Part shown: piece by piece, positions 1-12,343 of the stretch | Layout: every line of letters begins with the position of its first letter | Position numbering within the stretch: position 1 is the first letter of the stretch | Source: Ilex aquifolium | Lineage: Eukaryota > Streptophyta > Magnoliopsida > Aquifoliales > Aquifoliaceae | DNA length: 64,000 bases | Assembly (NCBI GenBank): GCA_951799425.1 | Contig: OX637394.1 | Coordinates: 4,537,501-4,601,500, forward strand | Direction of reading: 5' to 3' | Made by a program: the position numbers and the translations under genes | The notes under the pieces: model-generated | Databases searched by the model: none | What the model saw: only the letters and a program-made list of their open reading frames with translations | What the model was told of the DNA's origin: nothing

Positions 1-120
1 TTCGTTCAATAACAAGCCTGATATATGCTCCTAACAGTCTAACAATTGGAAAGATGCACTTCACAAACTATGCATGCACTATTCAATTGCTACAATCACA
101 TATTTAACTTCTTGTTGCAG

Positions 121-1818
121 CCAAGCTACTGTTTGAATGCATATACAGGGCATACTTCACATGTTATGTCCCTAGATTTCCATCCCAAGAAGAGTGATCT
201 TTTCTGTTTTTGCGATAGTAACAATGAAATTCGCTATTGGAATATTAGCCCATTCTCATGCACTCGAGTTTCCAAGGTTAGTTTTGTCTTTAAATTGCAT
301 CTTATTTTTCTCTCTTTTTTTTTCATGCTTTTCTTTTAAAGTTCTTTTGGAGTGAAATTGGATTATGATCGATTTCTAGCAAGGTGGTAGTGCACAAGTG
401 AGATTTCAACCAATAATGGGACATCTACTGGCAGCAGCGTCAGATAAAGTGGTGTCCATCTTTGATGTAGAAACCGACAGGCAAACCCATTCTTTCCAGG
501 TGTGAATGTGTTAACTGTATTTAGTGAATGATTCCATTGTGAGGTTTTTGTTGCTATTGCATGGTCTGCATTCTCCTTTGGAATGTTGTGATCAGATTCA
601 GTTTTTATTTTCTGTATTTAACGCATTCATCCTATTTTCAGGGACTTTCTGGAGGGGTAATTTACCTGTGCTGGGATCCTACAGGAGATTATTTGGCTTC
701 TGTCAGTGGGGAGTCCGTGAAAGTTTGGTCATTAGCCTCAGGAGAGTGCATTCATGATCTCAGCTCCAATGGAAACCAGTTTCATTCTTGTGTTTTCCAT
801 CCAAGTTATTCAGCTCTCTTGGTGATCGGTGGACACCGGGTAATTGCTTCTATATCTTTTTGGTTAATAACGACAGTTTCCACATGACCATCTTCTTTAG
901 TAAGTGTCCAGATTTGAGACTGAAAAAAGAAGAGAGAAGAAAACAAAATGGAGTGATTCATTTAACGCAAAAAGGGGTGACCGTTAATAAATATACTAGT
1001 AGGCAAGAAGTTACAAAAATATCCTCACTAATAACTAAATCCACTAATTGTAGCACTCTCCTTCAATCTGGAGCATAGCATATATTAGTATCAATTATGC
1101 CCAGCTTGTTGCACAGAGATCTAAAAACTCTCTTACCCAAAGTTTTAGTAAACATTATAAGGATGTAATAATATGAATAAACATGATTATCACAAGATAT
1201 CATCACAGGCTTGTTACCAAGCCATCAGCTTCTGAAATAACATATCACAAATTGTGAGTCATACATTTGTGCTTGTTAGCACTAGATTTAGCTACCTTAT
1301 TTCTTTTTTACTGTTCCTATAACAAGGTTGCTACTCACAAAAGTGTAGAGACACCAGCCATGGGTCTATGTGTACCTTTTTTCGTTCTTCTATTTTACTT
1401 CGGTCTTGTTTGACAAGTCCAATTCAAAGGCGGCTTAGATTGTAATGGCTTCACTAATTTATTTGCGCTCAGCTGCAGTGCTCCCTTGGCCTCTGAAGTA
1501 ATATGCCAATATGTACTGGGGTGGTCACGGTTGCATAGCATGTTGAGCCGAGGATGCTCAGTTATTATTGTTGTTGTTGTTTTCTTTTTCTTTTTTTTTT
1601 TTTTTTGGAGTACAACAGTCTTATACCGAATTCATAATTTTCAATAATTGTGTCTCATTTTCACTGCATTGCAGTCGATGGAGCTGTGGAACATGACTGA
1701 GAATAAGTGCATGACGGTTCCAGCCCATGAGAATATTATTGCTGCTTTGGCACAGTCACCCGTCACCGGTATGGTCGCCTCTGCAAGTCATGACAGCTCT
1801 GTCAAGTTATGGAAATAA
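121..1818 (+). CDS. LUH: LEUNIG_HOMOLOG-like WD40 transcriptional co-repressor, C-terminal exons (5' end outside window)
   Basis: Four exons can be placed: 121-276, 380-499, 642-839 and 1675-1818 (TAA). All have GT...AG borders and phase 0 joins, giving the last 205 residues. Visible WD40 features are [19 protein letters not shown], a [21 protein letters not shown] blade, and the closing [10 protein letters not shown] immediately before the stop. The block [20 protein letters not shown] with [17 protein letters not shown] is typical of the LEUNIG/LEUNIG_HOMOLOG C-terminal propeller, and the AQSP form recalls LUH rather than LUG. In this family an N-terminal LUFS domain binds SEUSS and the propeller contacts partners for gene repression in the nucleus. 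Those upstream exons lie before position 1. The 835 bp last intron (840-1674) contains no recognisable gene. The family call is secure; LUH versus LUG is less so. Confidence 0.9.
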
Positions 1819-2068
1819 ATAAAGATGACAGGATTGTGATATCGGATTTCCTTGGGAGTCGATCTACATAAATTTTTCAGGACGTTAGGGCTTTGCAATG
1901 CTGTTTTTCTGTACATCTCTGCAAGAAACGCTGTCGTTCTATATTTGCTAATTTGGAACATTTCACTCAAAAAAGCTTTGTTGAATAGAAAATGTAGGGT
2001 TGAGAATCACGCCGCGAAGGTTGTTTGGTGGGAAGAGAGAGAAGAATAGCCATAATCACAATTTACAC

Positions 2069-2568
2069 CATCTCCAACAGGATGACTAAAATTCTAAAAT
2101 AATTAAAATTTAGTTATTCAAAGACAAAAAAGTATACTCTAACAGAAGATGTTCAGAGTAGGTAAAAGATATTTTTGTTACAATTTAGAGTATTATTGTA
2201 GCATTATTTATAAATAGTTTATAATGTATTCTCTTGTCATTTCTCATTGTTCATTTTTTATTTTTTTTATCTTTTTTTTTCATTTTTTCTCTTTCTCCCT
2301 TTAGTAGTCCCAACAAAAGTACAAGATATGAGAAATAATATTTAAAAGAAATAGTTGAAATATAGAAAATCTGTTAGAATATGTATTGAAAAAATGAGTA
2401 ATTAGAATAGAAAAAGTATATTTTTGGATAGTTAAAATACAAAATCTTTTGTGTGATTTTCCACGGGTGCAATGGTGAATGGTTCGAACAGTGGTCGTTT
2501 GTTCATCAGAAAAACTGAGAAAAAAAGTGAAGAAATAAAGCAAGGAAAAATATATTTGTTGGAGTTTG
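2069..2568. mobile_element. Candidate MITE with ATCTCCAACA-type ends
   Basis: The left end reads CATCTCCAACAGGATG and the right end contains TTTGTTGGAGTTTG, whose reverse complement begins CAAACTCCAACA. The interior is AT-rich and non-coding. The ends are imperfect and I did not find a clear target-site duplication, so this is a tentative call. Confidence 0.3.
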
Positions 2569-2689
2569 TTCAGGTAAATTGAACCATATCAAATGAACAG
2601 ATACTCTTGAAGCCTTCTATGCAAAAATTAAAGAGCATATAAACCCCCACCCCTGTTAACTTAAAAGAAACCTTTGAACATAAAAAAAC

Positions 2690-3171
2690 ATAGTTTTAAA
2701 ATTTGGCTCGGACATCAACTTGACAAAGGAATTGGGTTAATGAGTCATTAGTTTAATCGTTGGATCACTGGTCGAACCGATAATATAATAAAAACATAAT
2801 AATAAATATTATAAAAATTATGAAAATAACATGTTTAATATATATTAAATCAAAAATCAAAAAAAATAAAAAATTATCAGTCCAATACATTTTTTTTGCT
2901 GGTTAGTCCAATACATTCTATAATGGAGATATACCAAATATTGAAATTCAAGCCAACAGATCCATATATCCAAAAGACAAATAGGGAAACATATTAACAT
3001 ATATTGCCAATAAACTGTGATGAATCTATGCAAACAGCCAACAATATAAGAATCTCAATGCAATACAACAAAAAAATGCCAATAAACATAAATTGATACG
3101 AATCAAAAAAAAACAAACATAAATTGATAAACCTATAGATCGATGAATCTATGTATACCAATACCACACGC

Positions 3172-3239
<68 letters not shown>

Positions 3240-3690
3240 TGATGTTAACATACAGACTCAGGTTATTGACTGAAGGATGAAATATGTTATGTGATTCGAA
3301 GATCTGAGAATCTGAGTAGAAGATCTAAGGATTTGAGAATCTGAGAATCTAAGTCATTCGATTGAGTGATTTGCTGAATGCACTGTGCAACGAGTGCACA
3401 CAGAGAGAGAGAGAGAGAGATGACTGACCAATGACAATTAGTTGCCTCGTCAGAGTCATAGTTTAGGAGTAGGACGCATGAACGAGAGAAGCAGAAGGAA
3501 AATATGGAAGATTCTACCTTTTATAGAATTCTAATTAAATCGTCTGATTTGCTCTACCTCGTCCAGTTTGTCGGGTCATCCGATTTTTTTCGATTTCTTT
3601 ACTCAAACGATCTTATACCTAAACTGGCCCGATTTAGTTTTCGGTTCAGTGGGTCAACCTGTCGGACCAGATCGATTTTTAAAACACTAT
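2690..3690. mobile_element. Candidate non-autonomous DNA element with imperfect inverted ends
   Basis: The left end (TAGTTTTAAAATTTGG, then CGGACATCAACTTG) roughly matches the reverse complement of the right end (TAGTGTTTTAAAAATCG, then TGGTCCGACAGGTTGA). TAGTTTTAAAA followed by CGG-rich sequence is a commonly seen plant non-autonomous repeat end. The element would contain the AG microsatellite at 3176-3236. Target-site duplication was not resolved. Confidence 0.4.
3176..3236. repeat. (AG)n microsatellite, about 30 units
   Basis: Uninterrupted AG dinucleotide run of about 61 bp. A shorter AG run occurs at about 3402-3420. It creates a spurious Leu-Ser frame on the minus strand. Confidence 0.95.
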
Positions 3691-4314
3691 AAAAATAGTA
3701 ATTGGGAGTCAAATTAAATTGTAGTTGAGGCTTTACCTTAATTAGAATCTTCCATAAATTACCAAGATTTATAAACTTAATTCTTTTTTAAATTATTTCT
3801 TATTTTTTTGAAAACATATAATAAATTTATATTTTTTGGTATATTTTGAAGGATTTTTTTATTAATCGCATGGGTTTCAATTATACTTTTTTAACATAAA
3901 ATAGTGATAATTGGAGAAACAAAATTGAAAGGATTATGTTTGAAAAATAAATTAAAAAAATAACCGACCACCATACCCCCAACAATCCCTCCTTCCTCTG
4001 GACTAAATATTGGGAGTAAAGTAATCCATCCGATAAGAAAATAAGAAAATAGATAAAATGGGATTTATTTATTATTGTAGAGGTAATTATATATTATTAA
4101 ATAATTAAAAAATTTTAGTGAAACTTATTTATTGATTTATTTGCTTATTAATGAACAATTATGACACCATAAGCCGAATATTTTTTCCTTCCCCTCACAC
4201 CAACATGCCTCCCTTTGGCAACCCATCGTCTCTCTCTCTCTCTCTCCCCCTAGTCTTCGTCTGAAAGAGCTGTGTGTGTTACATATAATAAGTTGGTGTT
4301 CTTACTGATCAACA

Positions 4315-6063
4315 ATGGAGCAACAACTTGTATCCAAGTTAGAGCAAATCCTCAACCAAAACCCACTCAATAAACCTCTCTCTCTACAGTCCCTATGTCT
4401 CGCCCGCTCTCTCATCACCAACCCTTCTATTTCCCAACCAACAATCTCTTCCCTCCTCAAAACCCTAACCCTCACTCTCCAATCACTACCCACCCAAAAC
4501 CCCCTCTCTCTTCACCACATTTTCTCTCTCCTCTCCGATCTCTCCATCCACCACCCCCAACTATGTCCCCAAATCTTTGCCACCATCCATTCTTTCTCTC
4601 TCCTCCCCACCACCCCAACTCGCTCCCTCGCGGACTCTCTATGTCTCTTCATCTCTCTCTCCGAACGCAATCAAGCCTTTGTTCCGTCTCTCGCAGACAC
4701 CACTGAGAGTCTCTTTCTATCGCTCTGTTTTCGTCCTTGTGTATCAGTCCGGCATTGGCTATTAAAAACTGTGAATGAATTTCGTGTCAGACCGAGTGTC
4801 TTGATTATGGTTTTGCTAGGGTTTACAAAGGACCCCTATCCGTATATACGAAAAGCTGCTTTGGATGGACTGGCTGGTTTACCCAAGTCTGTGATTGTTG
4901 ACGATCAAAGCCTGATTGAAGGTTGCTATGTTCGTGCGGTTGAACTTTTATATGATATGGAGGACTGTGTGAGGTGTTCGGCGGTTCGGACGGTATGATA
5001 CTGGTTCGATGATTGTTGAGTTGTCAAGTCATTGTCTTTGTTGTGTAGAAATTAGCGTTTGTTGGCATTTTTTGTTAAATTGTTTGGAGATAGACGGTTG
5101 TTGGCATCTTTAAATTCAAACTTGCAACCTAGTGGTTGTTGTACAAGCACTATATTGCACTCCTATGTATACTAGTAGAAGGTTCCTGGCTCCCCTAGTT
5201 CTGAAACACAACAATAGACTTGCAAAGTTGCAACTAGTGTACTACTTAAGACATGCCGGCCTCCTCAATTCACTGTAGATGCCCAAACAGCTCATTGGTG
5301 AGGTTTGTGCTTGATTTGAAATGGAATGCTATAATTTATGTTTTGGATTTTGTTATTCTTGTTGGTTCGAACATTTTTTATTGTCATTGTAATAAGAAGT
5401 TGTTTATTGAAAGCACAGGCTCTTGTAGCTCTGAGCTGCAATAAGATCAATCAAACTCTCTCTGCTCTAAAGACATTTTTTTTTTTTGGGTATTTTGTTA
5501 ATGTTTTGTGTATAAAATAAGTGGCATCCTCGCCCTTTTTAGTGAACAAAGAGAGTGGAAGTGTAGGATGGTGGATTGCGTTATTTGCATTGACATGTGC
5601 CAGAACAAATAATCGGCTTTATTCATTTTGTAATCTCAGGTTATTGAATGGGGGCAAGTGCTTGTGGCATCCAATGAAGACCAACGGAAAAAAGATTGGT
5701 CAGATTTGTTATTTGTACAGGTATTGGTGCAAGATTAACAATTTTTTTGGGAAATATAGCAAGTAATGCTTGAAGTACATGTGGAAGTTGGTTGTGCTAT
5801 ATCAAATTTTTGTAATACTCAACTCACTCAAACAAAGGCGTATCCCAACTATTTGAGGATGGCATTTTTCTGGGTTTCATCTTTTAATGCCTCGTATACA
5901 TGTTCTAGACTTAGGTTGGGAGGGACCTGGTGGCTGGAAAAAATTGTCCATAGTGCTGATGTTGTTGACCTAAACAACAATAAACTTCCCGTTGGGTGCC
6001 TGGATCCTTCCATAGATAGGATTTTAAATATTTTTGAAATCTGACTTCTGCTACGTAACATGT

Positions 6064-6099
<36 letters not shown>

Positions 6100-9000
6100 A
6101 TTTGATGTTCAGAGTGTTTCGATTCGATTGTATTCGTAATCGTAAGGGCCAAGTTTTGTATAGTTCATACTGAAGAAAATAACCAACCTAATTCTCACAT
6201 CAGGCATAAGGTAGGACACATTCTTCATGTGAATTTTGTCACATATTTGGGTGTCATTACAATAGTAGTGAATTTTGTTTCCTTACCTGATATGTCTTGC
6301 TTCATATATGCTTGTAGCTCTGTTCAATGGTAAGGGACATGAGTGTTAAGGTTAGGGTGGAAGCTTTTGATGCTCTTGGGAAGATACCCACTGTAACCGC
6401 GGATATTCTATTACAAACCGTATCTAAGAAGGTTCTGGAGATCAATAAGAAAAAGAAATATCCTGGCCAGTTCACTGCAAAACAGTTTGAAATTCCAGCA
6501 TCGAATGCTGCAGGAGCTTTTGTACACGGGCTGGAGGATGAATTTTATGAGGTAAATATTATTTCGGACCCGACAATGATATCTTCTCTTTTTGAGATGG
6601 TGAGACAAGTCTATTCATGTGCCTTGTTTCAGACTAGACAATGATATCAATGCACACTGCTTGTTAGTTAGGTCCTTGAATGTGGCCTATCTTTATTCTC
6701 AGAATATCATAGTTATTTTGCCTGTAGGATTATCTAATTCTAAGAATGTTTGATTAATCTGAAGGTGCGAAGGTCTGCTTGTTTTTCCTTGCGTACGCTC
6801 ACCATCCTCTCTTCTGAATTTGCTGGCCAAATCTTAAATTTATTAATGGATGTGCTGAATGATGATTCAACAGTTGTACGCTTGCAAGCTATGGAAACAT
6901 TGCATCATATGGCAATATTTAAGAGTCTAGAGGTCCAAGAAGCACACTTGCACATGGTAAGTTTCTGATGCATATGCAGCCACTGACTGGATTTGAAGTT
7001 TCATGGTTATAAAATTTCAATGGCTTTCATCTACTTACCATATATGCATGCATGATATGATTCATACACTTAGTGTGAGCATTCAGTTGTTGTATTTAAT
7101 AATTCTAACTGGCTTGTAATTTTGGGTGGATTTCTTGTCCACTTTGCATTTTTTACTGTTTTTATTGAAAAGTTCTGTTTTTGATTAAAAAAAGGAAACT
7201 CATTGGTACCTTGGTCAAACCTTCAAATCCATGATGATTGGGAGTTTTAAGTAAACTTATAAAGAATGGGTCCTCCTGAGCCTTGCTTGATTGGATTTTA
7301 TCGAGATACTTGGAGACTAAGCCTTATGTGGTCAGGCAGTTGCATCTAAATTGCAGTCTAAGATTCTAATCATTCTTCAACTTTGGTTCCACCATCTGAT
7401 CCTCTTGAACCTTCAGCCTTTCTTCCTCTTTTAATGTCTGCAGTTTGAATGCCATGTTATTCTTGTCATTTTCCCTGTAATATCGAACTATATGAGTTTT
7501 GAAGCATACATTTGCATTTCTCATTGAAAGAACTGACATTATTATGTCGTTTTTTAATGCTGTCATTTTTTTGGGTTTGCAGTTACTTGGCACTTTAGTT
7601 GACACAAGTACCTTAATAAGATCTGCAGCAAGGAAAATACTTCGATTAACCAAGCTACATAATTTGGATATGTGCAAATTATGCCTTCATGGCCTGATAG
7701 AAAATTTGGAAATGTATCCACAGGTCTGTTGTCCCTCAACCCTCCCCATCCATTTTGTTAGTTTTCATTTTATACATGGGGTGATTATTTTTCTGTTTTA
7801 CGGAAATCTTTTTAATCTTTTGGATAGCTCTTTATCTTATACATCTCTTGAAATGCAATTATCAATTTATCACGAATTACATTTTCTGAGATAGAACATA
7901 GTTTGGTTTAGCCTTGCAGTTTCTGGTGTATGGTCCTTGTCACAATTTTGTTGAATGTTGCTACTGGTTTTCTAAAACATTTCAGGATGAAGTTGATGTA
8001 TTTGCTGTTTTATTTAATATTGGTCGAAGTCATGGGAAACTTGCTTCCAGCATCATCGAGGAGGCATTTCAGGAGGTTAGTATGGCACTGTCTACGCATT
8101 GCATCTATCTTTAACAATCCAGTGAACATTGTCTCCTTTAGTTTTTGACTAGACTTGAACATTGAAGCATTGCTTTGTTGTTGTGGTATTATTAAATACA
8201 TCTGGAATCTTTTGGCTAATATAGGAGGTACTCTACATCTTGTTGGCCAAATAACCTTTTTGTTTTATTTTGAGTCCGTGTTACACGTGCTATTTTCGGA
8301 TTAGACACAAGGTTCTGGTGTCATGCTATGCTTGTCACCTGCTGTTTCAGCCAGCAGGTGTATTGTTAAATTCATTGCTCAGTCTAATGCAGTCTTTCTA
8401 CGTTAGCAGGATGTAGATTAGCTTACATCTATTTTCTATTTATATTGTTTAATAGTCACTATAATTTTGCTGAGAGTGGTTCATGTCTGGTTTTTTGAGG
8501 AAGGATCTGTGCAGAACTTTATTTTGAATCTTTACACAGTTAAATATTGGCAGAATATGTCCAACTAACCAACATAATTGATAAGCTGTGAGAAAGTATA
8601 AAGAGCGAGTATACTCTTTAATTGTCACCATGATTTGGTCAAAAGTGGTTCTTATCTGTTTTTTTTTTTTGGGAGCATTTGTGCAGAACTTCATTAAATC
8701 CTTGACGACCCATGATCTAATACATCGATCCTAAATAGGGTGGGTTCGTTATCCAGATCACTAAAATGTATGATCCTGAATTGTACATATAGTACAAATA
8801 TAAAATACATATACTGATTTATAATTATATATTATTTTAGATAATAGAAATCAAGTACGAATATAAGATACATGGTAACTGACTTAATGTTTATGGATGT
8901 TCTATGAAATATAATTTTGTATAGTGGTAAAAACGATCTAGATAAGAGTTCTAAAACGAATTGCGATCCAAAATACCGTACCAGTTAATTCTACCCTCAT

Positions 9001-11327
9001 CGTACCGCGTATTCGCACCCGTATCACGTACCAAAAGCGATCCACGATCCAGGTAACATTGAGCATATGTCCAACTAGCTAACATCTATAATGTCTTGTG
9101 ATGAAGTATGAAGAATGTGTTGTTTAACACACTGGGAAACTATTTACGAATAAAAAAACAATGGGAAATTTTGAACTCTATGTCTAGTCACTTCACTGTT
9201 TACACAGACTCTCTGTTGGTCTCTTGAGTTTTCAATTGTAACGGGCTATGTTTGAGTTTTATTCTGTCCGCATTGTGTTTATGCAGCAGATTAGGTTTAT
9301 CAGATTGACTGATAATCTCTTTTGCCTTTGCCTTTGTATATGCTTCAGATAGAACCTTCTTTTGATGGCAAATTGGGATTAGATAGTGCAAGAGTGGCTT
9401 CACTTCTAGTGCTAGGCATTTCAACTCCTTTCTCTCATGAACGGCACATTTGCAGTATTCCACCGATAATGTTCTCTTATGCGGTTACATTGCTAGGTAG
9501 AATTTCTCGGGGTTTGGCTGATGTTATGAGTCAAGATAACCTTTTGGCTTATTTGACTCATTGCAGTAGATCTTCAGTATTCTCTGCATCGAAGTTTTTC
9601 AAAGGGGAAGAGCCAGTCTCCCCTGTGGTGAATGGTGATCCTCCAAGTGTTACCTGCACTTCGACAAGTAGTCCTGTTGGGATGCACTTGCTGCAAATCA
9701 GTGATGGGTTCTGTGAAACAGGTTCTCAGAAAACATATGGGCGGAGGGAAGTCATAACTCCACCTGTAGGCTACCAGCTGGAGGTGCATGATGAAGTAAC
9801 AAATTTTTTGAAGTTTATCCTTTCCAAAATGAAGGATATTTGGGCACTAATACAATTTGGGTGCATGGACGATGTAATTAGGACATTGAGGTTGTATTAT
9901 CTCATCTTTTCCTTGATATTTTTAGGCTATAAGGCCTTAGGTTTTCTTCCTATGCTTAGTGTACAATGCTAGGAGCCTCCTTGATCCAAATCTCATTTAG
10001 CAAACTCATTAGGATTCATTTTGAGTTGATTATCCATGCATGTACATTCTTTGGTTGTAGTGCTCCTGGAGAGGTTAAGGCCATAGTGCAGGATGGCTAA
10101 CATTTGCACTGTAGCAATCAGTTTGGCCCTAGATCACCCATTTGATGATCCTAAGCATTAATTATCTCGATTTCACTATTTGGTTCCCTATTTGAAGGTT
10201 GTCGCTATTTGGGTTCCTCATTTGAAGGGGACAACAGAATATGCATGTTACAATAGCATATTCACATGTCCTTCTCATTATCTTCATTCTATAGGTGCCT
10301 TTTTTAGGCCATATATTGTAGTTCCCTTGGCGTCTGTGCATATACTCTTTGCTAGATTGCTTGCATCTTTCCTTACTAGATATTCTTATTCCTTGGCATA
10401 TGCAGGAGCTGGAAGGAAGAGTTGGCAACATATACCACTGACTCACTTCAGTCTACTGGTGTGTTGAGTTTTATTTCTAAATATCTTCAGGTTGTCAAAC
10501 TGCTTGGAAAGGTATGGGTGGATTTTTTGTCAATAAGAAAGCTCCGGCCGAATGCATTGGGAGAGTTGGGACCTGTTTTGGGAAAATTAGACAGAAGCCT
10601 TAGAGATATGAGGTACAGGTTCGTAGGGTTGAGCAAAGAAGAGGAGTTGCACATCTTGGAGCTGATACTTGTCACTTATACTCTGAGGTTGTCTTATGTT
10701 GGAGTCTGCTGTCCTCAATCTGCTTTGAAGAAGCTATATTCTACAATATCAAGAGTAGAATTTCTGCACGAAGAAGGATCCATTGAACCTTCAAAGTTTG
10801 TGATTGAACTTCGGAATTCATTGCGTGAAATTGGCACCTGTGATGATGGGGATTCCTACAGTCCATTTTTGTTTCAGAAGTTACTTGAATTTTTTTCGTT
10901 GAAGCAATTTATGTTGTGTGGAGAACTTAAACATGTCTGGGCCGAGCTGGATGCTCAGGGCAGTGACTTTGAGGACCCTCTTCCTTTCATTGCTGGACTA
11001 CCTGTTGGTATACCATTTGAGGTTACTTTGTATAACGTCTTGAGTGAGACTAGGTTGTGGCTGAGAATAAGACTTGACAATGAGTTGACTCAATTTGTTT
11101 TCCTGGATTTGAACCAATTTGAAGGGTCTGATGAAATCAGGAAATTTACATTTGTTGCACCCTTTTATAAAACCCCCAAAGCAAGTTCTTTCCGATTGAG
11201 GTTCTGCATAGGTTTGGAATGCTTGTCTGAGGATGTTCATGTGGCCAACTATAGTAGGGGGCCAAAACATGAGCTTGCTTATCTTTGCAAGGAAAAAGAC
11301 ATGCATCTGTCCATGGTTGTCAAATAG
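4315..11327 (+). CDS. SIEL: SIEL (SHORT-ROOT interacting embryonic lethal; Integrator subunit 4-like HEAT/ARM protein)
   Basis: Eight exons join in frame: 4315-4992, 5640-5720, 6318-6551, 6765-6956, 7583-7723, 7986-8075, 9349-9890 and 10406-11327 (TAG). They total 2880 nt, 959 aa, close to Arabidopsis SIEL. The start MEQQLVSKLEQIL resembles the known SIEL N-terminus and is the first ATG after a CT-rich leader. Helical repeats are visible in DPYPYIRKAALDGLAGLP, DMSVKVRVEAFDALGKIP, DEFYEVRRSACFSLRTL and DDSTVVRLQAMETLHHMA. The C-terminal part, from about residue 660, is the INTS4-like C-terminal region. In Arabidopsis the protein binds SHR and other mobile factors on endosomes and aids cell-to-cell movement; INTS4 homology also suggests an RNA-processing role. 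The join at 9890/10406 splits an Arg codon. No lesion seen. Confidence 0.92.
6065..6098. repeat. (CT)n microsatellite in SIEL intron 2
   Basis: Seventeen CT units inside the intron between 5720 and 6318. About 5829-6050 of the same intron carries, on the minus strand, CAAATAGTTGGGATACGCC. That resembles the tail of plant SINE-like elements, but I could not confirm an element. Confidence 0.85.
8076..9348 (+). other. SIEL intron 6 with diverged internal duplication
   Basis: This is the longest SIEL intron (1273 bp). A block at about 8450-8600 (TGTGCAGAACTT, ATGTCCAACTA, AAGTATAAAGA) recurs in diverged form at about 8620-8700 and 9060-9120, with about 355 bp of unrelated sequence between the two parts of the second copy. 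No coding sequence is recognisable. Confidence 0.55.
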
Positions 11328-12343
11328 CGAATTGGTTTGTTAGACAAGCGAGGTCAGAGTTTTTGCCACATTTTGTTGAAATCACTACCTGCTGGCTGAA
11401 AGTTGACGGGACAATCAATGGATTGGAGGCTTCTAATGTACTTTCTGTGTGAAGAATGTTCTTGGTTCAGAGGTGGGTAACAAAGCAGCAGCTACGGATA
11501 TGAAAGAGGTGACATCAGAGTTTCAATTTTTGATCACATCATAAGTGCTTATTCGCCATTCTGAACTCCGAATTTTTATATTTCTGAACTTGCAGGATGG
11601 ATCAGTTTTGTGGGTTAGCTTTTGCCCGAGATTTGACTTATGTCATGGGAGATGCTCCAAAATTCTTTGATTGTGGTTGTGGTAAATGGTAATGTTCAAA
11701 AAAGTGTTGGAGGTTCACACTGATAAATGGTGTTCCTTAGTGCAGGGGGTTGTGGATGCAACAATGTTGTGGTTCATCTGAGATTCCATAATTGAATCAC
11801 TCAGTTATTTCAGAAGGATTGTGTCAAATGCAGGGGGAGCAAATGCATGGGAAAGCGAGGGACAAGGGAGAAGTGGCATAAAGGAAGCTATGCCACTGAA
11901 AGAAAGTAAACAGGTATAATTCTGAACAGAACCTGTTCTCATTTATTCAAACGAGGTGTACATTAGTATGCTTTGTTTAACTTGGATTAATTGATTGCAG
12001 TTAATTGGACGCATGAGAATTTAGGTTGTATGTAGAATATGAAAATTTGCATCAGACTACTTGTCTTGGGAAAAATAATCAGACTTGTTAGATTATTTTC
12101 AGTATAGTATGCTAACACTTTTGAATTAGTATATTATTTTAAACATCTATATTTATTATTAACTAATTTTGACTCCTTTACACATGAAAAGAAATTAAGA
12201 ATTACCATTAATAAGAATGGTTCAAGCCTTCTAGGAGATGGTAAAGAACATAATCTTTTGGAAAACAAGTAGACGCCATATTTGATGCTCACATCTAAAA
12301 AGTCCCAACAAAGTATATTTGGTTTTCATGCTTACTAAAAGTT
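11328..12343. other. SIEL 3' flank / spacer to methyltransferase
   Basis: The SIEL 3' UTR lies here. The rest is AT-rich, with no gene or repeat that I can support. The next gene ends convergently at 12344. Confidence 0.5.

Larger units (their letters stand above)
1819..4314. other. Intergenic region between LUH-like gene and SIEL
   Basis: It holds the 3' UTR of the LUH-like gene, AT-rich spacer, two candidate transposon remnants (2069-2568 and 2690-3690), a long AG microsatellite and, just before 4315, a CT-rich stretch typical of a plant 5' UTR. I see no coding sequence. Short open frames here are low-complexity (for example poly-Leu/Ser from the AG repeat). Confidence 0.6.

Noticed and set aside
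2994..3251. Minus-strand open frame rich in Leu-Ser
   Set aside because: It is the AG microsatellite read through; no domain and no family resemblance.
5829..6050. SINE or LINE tail in SIEL intron 2
   Set aside because: A short match to CAAATAGTTGGGAT-type tails is suggestive, but no promoter boxes, poly-A or target duplication could be established.
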